A stretch of 8,499 bases of DNA from an uncultured Helicobacteraceae bacterium (GTDB lineage Bacteria > Campylobacterota > Campylobacteria > Campylobacterales > Helicobacteraceae). Location: NCBI GenBank assembly GCA_934728205.1, contig CAKVEH010000051.1, positions 1 through 8,499 of the forward strand, in the 5' to 3' direction. Shown one piece after another: positions 6,442-8,499 of the stretch. Under the pieces are notes generated by a model. The model saw nothing but the letters and a program-made list of their open reading frames with translations. It had not been told where the DNA came from and did not search any database. Made by a program: the position numbers and the translations under genes. Positions within the stretch are counted from its first letter, which is position 1, and every line of letters begins with the position of its first letter.

Positions 6442-7674
6442 ATGCCAAGTGCTTCTTTGCCAACTTTGTCCCAAAGTCCTATCAAAGCTCATATTGTCTT
6501 TGTTTGCATTTTGCTTGCCTACATTGCAAGTTTGCTCTTTAATATCAATGAAATTAGCGTGCATCATAAGGAAGCATTTGGGCTTTTTTATAGCGATGAG
6601 GTGCTTTTTAAGGTAGCAAGATTTGCGCATACAAACTTTGGTGGCGATGATTTTGCTCTGCGTGCACCGTTTTTGTGCTTACATAGTATCAATGTGGTGC
6701 TGTTTTATGTGATTTGTTTGGGCTATTTTAAAAAACCTTATGACAGTGTGCTTTGCGCGCTAACCTTTATGCTTTTGCCCGGACTTATGTTTAACTCCAT
6801 TTTGATTTCCAAAAGCAACTTGGTGATTTTTATCGCGCTTTTATGCGTGTTATGGCAGGTGAGATTTAAGAAAAATGCCTATTTTTTGCCTGCTATTAGC
6901 ATTTTTATCGACCAAAGCTTTAGTATTTTGTTTTTGGGCTTATTTTTTTACGCGATGAAAAATAAAAACACTTCGTATATGTTTTTTGTTCTTATGTGCT
7001 TTGGGGTAAATATGAATATCTTTGAGCTTGGCATTGGCGGGCGTCCGCAAAATCACTTTGTCGAAACTTTAGGGAATCTTGTTTTTTTGTTTTCGCCATT
7101 ACTTTTGTTATATAGTCTTTACGCGCTTATTGATTCTTTACGCAGAGGTAGTGATTTAATGGGAATCATAAGCCTTGTGGCAATCGTCTTTGTGCTCATT
7201 TTATCCATTCGCCAAAGTGTAGATTTACAGACATTTTTACCTTTGGGAGCATTTTGTATCCCTGTGGCAATCAAAAAAATGCTGAGCGATATTCGTGTGC
7301 GATTGCGATTCTTTAGACGCCCATATATTACACGCTTGGTGATTGTTTTGTTTTTTACATTCGCTCAAAGCGCGATTTTATATGGCAACAAGTTTTTATA
7401 TCTTTTCCCTGTGAAGACACATTTTGCGCATTCATATTATTATGGCAAAGAAATTGCTGAAAAACTACGGAGAAAAGGTATTGATTCTATCCAAGCAGAT
7501 GAATATCGCATTGGTATGCAGTTACGCTTTTATGGCATTAGCAATGACTCGCCAAGAATCTTACGCGCTATTGATGTGGCAAGCGTGGATAAAGTTGCCT
7601 TAGAGCGACTAATCACGGTGGAATACTTAGGGAGAATCATTATAGCGTATGAGATTGTTGATTCTACGCAATGA
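6442..7674 (+). CDS. Multipass membrane protein, PMT/ArnT-like (GT-C type glycosyltransferase candidate)
   Basis: The 410-residue protein has about ten hydrophobic segments (near 18-35, 74-93, 101-120, 125-140, 147-171, 177-195, 210-230, 240-257, 262-278 and 297-315) and a soluble C-terminal part from about 325. The first outer loop carries an acidic pair, D52-E53 in FYSDEVLFKVARF, followed by FALRAPFLCLHSINVV (71-86). This layout resembles GT39/ArnT-type enzymes, which transfer sugars from polyprenyl-phosphate donors on the periplasmic side and use acidic residues in that loop. The match is by architecture, not strong identity, so substrate and even activity are open. It begins ten bases after cinA with only a weak ribosome site (GGGTG), which suggests coupled translation. 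Its TGA overlaps a possible ATG of the next gene. The family 2 glycosyltransferase downstream fits an envelope-glycan context but proves nothing. Confidence 0.7.
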   Translation: MPSASLPTLSQSPIKAHIVFVCILLAYIASLLFNINEISVHHKEAFGLFYSDEVLFKVARFAHTNFGGDDFALRAPFLCLHSINVVLFYVICLGYFKKPYDSVLCALTFMLLPGLMFNSILISKSNLVIFIALLCVLWQVRFKKNAYFLPAISIFIDQSFSILFLGLFFYAMKNKNTSYMFFVLMCFGVNMNIFELGIGGRPQNHFVETLGNLVFLFSPLLLLYSLYALIDSLRRGSDLMGIISLVAIVFVLILSIRQSVDLQTFLPLGAFCIPVAIKKMLSDIRVRLRFFRRPYITRLVIVLFFTFAQSAILYGNKFLYLFPVKTHFAHSYYYGKEIAEKLRRKGIDSIQADEYRIGMQLRFYGISNDSPRILRAIDVASVDKVALERLITVEYLGRIIIAYEIVDSTQ

Positions 7675-7686
7675 TGTTGCACGCAA

Positions 7687-7694
7687 AAGGGGGA
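7687..7694 (+). promoter_or_regulatory. Ribosome binding site favouring the ATG at 7698
   Basis: AAGGGGGA lies just before ATG 7698, while the in-frame ATGs at 7671 and 7674 have no purine-rich site in front. The earlier ATG overlaps the TGA of the upstream gene as ATGA, a normal coupling signal, so it cannot be ruled out. The choice matters because it adds or removes the nine residues MMLHAKGGQ in front of the pilin-like segment. Confidence 0.5.
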
Positions 7695-7697
7695 CAA

Positions 7698-8381
7698 ATG
7701 AACTTACTTGAATTTGCTTTTGTGTTTGGTATTTGTGCGATTTTTTATGCTTTTGCCTTGCCTAGCCAAAACCAAAGCTTACTTATCGCGCAAAAATCAC
7801 TCCATCACCATCTTCAACACGCTCAGATTCTCGCACTTAGTGATAATCGCCATTTTTTACACACTTCGCACATACACACTCTTGCTCAAAATTATCCAGC
7901 AATCCACCAAGAGCGACTCCTCTCTCAATCTAAAAACGCACTATGGCAGTTTCAACTTCATTTAGGCAGACAAGTTTATACGACTTTTAGTTATTCTGTG
8001 TTTATCGATACGCCAAGAGCGGCAAAGAGCACGGATTTTGATTCTCGTCCTATGGCGGGAGATATTATCGCTAAGGACTTTAGCTCGCGGTGCATAAGTG
8101 GATATAACAACACAAATATTTCTACGGAATGCAAGAATAACGCACTTTTTGAAGCGCGGTTAGCAGAGAGCATAAATGTGGAGAATCTACAAATTTACGC
8201 GCCCAATGTTTGTATCGAGCGTGATACGGCGAGGCTCTATTTTGATTCTTTTGGGCGGGGCTTTTGTGCGAAGATTCCAACGCCATTGCCAAGTGGATTT
8301 CAAATCCGTGTAGTGCGCAATGCACTATATAAAGATATTTGTGTCTTGCCAAATGGGAGAATCACAAATACATTGTGCTAA
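7698..8381 (+). CDS. Pilin/pseudopilin-like protein without a canonical prepilin cleavage site
   Basis: From ATG 7698 the 227-residue protein starts MNLLEFAFVFGICAIFYAF, then ALPS. The hydrophobic N-terminal helix has Glu at position 5 and Pro at 22, exactly as in a mature type IV pilin or pseudopilin. The following QKSLHHHLQHAQILALSDN (34-52) resembles the GspH/FimT-type pattern, as does LYFDSFGRGF later on. About seven cysteines are present, most in the C-terminal half, which could form disulfides outside the membrane. The start at 7671 would add nine residues ending GGQ, putting Gln, not Gly, at -1, so prepilin peptidase should not cut. The protein may simply stay as an N-terminally anchored membrane protein. 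The pilin resemblance is clear in the helix and weaker beyond it; function is unknown. It is translationally close to the GT-C-like gene upstream. Confidence 0.65.
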   Translation: MNLLEFAFVFGICAIFYAFALPSQNQSLLIAQKSLHHHLQHAQILALSDNRHFLHTSHIHTLAQNYPAIHQERLLSQSKNALWQFQLHLGRQVYTTFSYSVFIDTPRAAKSTDFDSRPMAGDIIAKDFSSRCISGYNNTNISTECKNNALFEARLAESINVENLQIYAPNVCIERDTARLYFDSFGRGFCAKIPTPLPSGFQIRVVRNALYKDICVLPNGRITNTLC

Positions 8382-8389
8382 AATTTCAC

Positions 8390-8395
8390 TATAAT
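8390..8395 (+). promoter_or_regulatory. Predicted -10 box for the glycosyltransferase gene
   Basis: A perfect TATAAT nine bases after the stop of the pilin-like gene is followed by an AT-only stretch. A start near 8402 would leave a short leader containing the Shine-Dalgarno AAAGGAA (8409-8415). The next gene may therefore be independently transcribed. No -35 box is evident. Confidence 0.5.
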
Positions 8396-8420
8396 TATTT
8401 TATTTTACAAAGGAATCTTA

Positions 8421-8499
8421 ATGCAAACTCCGCTTGTTTCTATCATCGTGCCTATTTACAATGTCGCAAGCTATCTTAAAGAGTGCTTACAAAGCATAG
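8421..8499 (+). CDS. Family 2 glycosyltransferase (N-terminus only, 3' end beyond window)
   Basis: Twenty-six codons are visible. They read TPLVSIIVPIYNVASYLKEC and then LQSI (residues 3-26), the classic start of the GT-A fold of family 2 glycosyltransferases: a beta strand and the loop VPIYN that contacts the nucleotide sugar, then the helix YLKECLQSI. AAAGGAA lies five bases before the ATG. The acceptor and sugar cannot be judged from this fragment; enzymes of this type in Helicobacter often act on lipopolysaccharide or other surface glycans. Confidence 0.85.
   Translation, partial: MQTPLVSIIVPIYNVASYLKECLQSI

Noticed and set aside
6431..6616. ATG overlapping the cinA stop (TAATG) in another frame, giving a 61-codon ORF
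   Set aside because: It runs inside the long membrane-protein gene in a different frame and shows no domain; the 410-codon frame starting at 6442 has clear membrane topology and is preferred.
1..8499. CRISPR array, prophage, IS element or toxin-antitoxin pair
   Set aside because: No evenly spaced direct repeats, no transposase, integrase or phage structural genes, and no small two-gene cassette were found on either strand.

Overview
The window looks like chromosomal DNA of a Helicobacter species, probably an enterohepatic one. The base composition is AT-rich. Promoters have recognisable -10 boxes, often of the extended TGn type, but poor -35 boxes. AtpE, release factor 2 and the chemoreceptor all have the form I know from Helicobacter and Campylobacter (Campylobacterota). 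The species cannot be fixed from the sequence alone. The region is mostly ordinary core genome; I see no phage, IS element, CRISPR array or defence island.

Layout, left to right. Positions 1-1658 (minus strand) hold the N-terminal 552 codons of a methyl-accepting chemotaxis protein with a large periplasmic double-Cache-type sensor; the rest lies beyond the left edge. A divergent 259-bp intergenic region carries its promoter and the promoter of atpE (ATP synthase subunit c), plus a seven-codon leader reading frame directly before atpE. atpE ends in a good intrinsic terminator. Two leucine tRNAs, Leu(GAG) and Leu(CAA), follow. They meet, tail to tail, a minus-strand pair made of a secreted tandem-DUF305 protein and prfB (release factor 2, TTG start, no programmed frameshift).

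A tRNA-Glu(TTC) on the plus strand separates this pair from a minus-strand polyphosphate kinase 2 gene (ppk2). That gene ends in a long Lys/Glu then Ala/Pro tail and is followed by a perfect 10-bp hairpin. ppk2 is divergent from a plus-strand run of closely packed genes: a CinA/PncC-type nicotinamide-nucleotide amidohydrolase, a GT-C (PMT/ArnT-like) multipass membrane protein, and a pilin-like protein that overlaps or nearly touches it. After a short gap with a good -10 box, a family 2 glycosyltransferase begins and runs off the right edge.

The genes do not form one pathway. They cover chemotaxis, energy (AtpE, PPK2), translation (tRNAs, RF2), cofactor salvage (CinA/PncC), envelope or glycan chemistry (GT-C protein, GT2) and possible periplasmic metal handling (DUF305). 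The most unusual item is the pilin-like protein. Counted from its best-supported start, it has Glu at 5 and Pro at 22, as in a mature type IV pilin, but it lacks the Gly-1 needed by prepilin peptidase. Other points for a second look are the mini-ORF before atpE, the duplicated His-His DUF305 module, the PPK2 tail, and a promoter-like box followed by a hairpin in the gap after tRNA-Glu.
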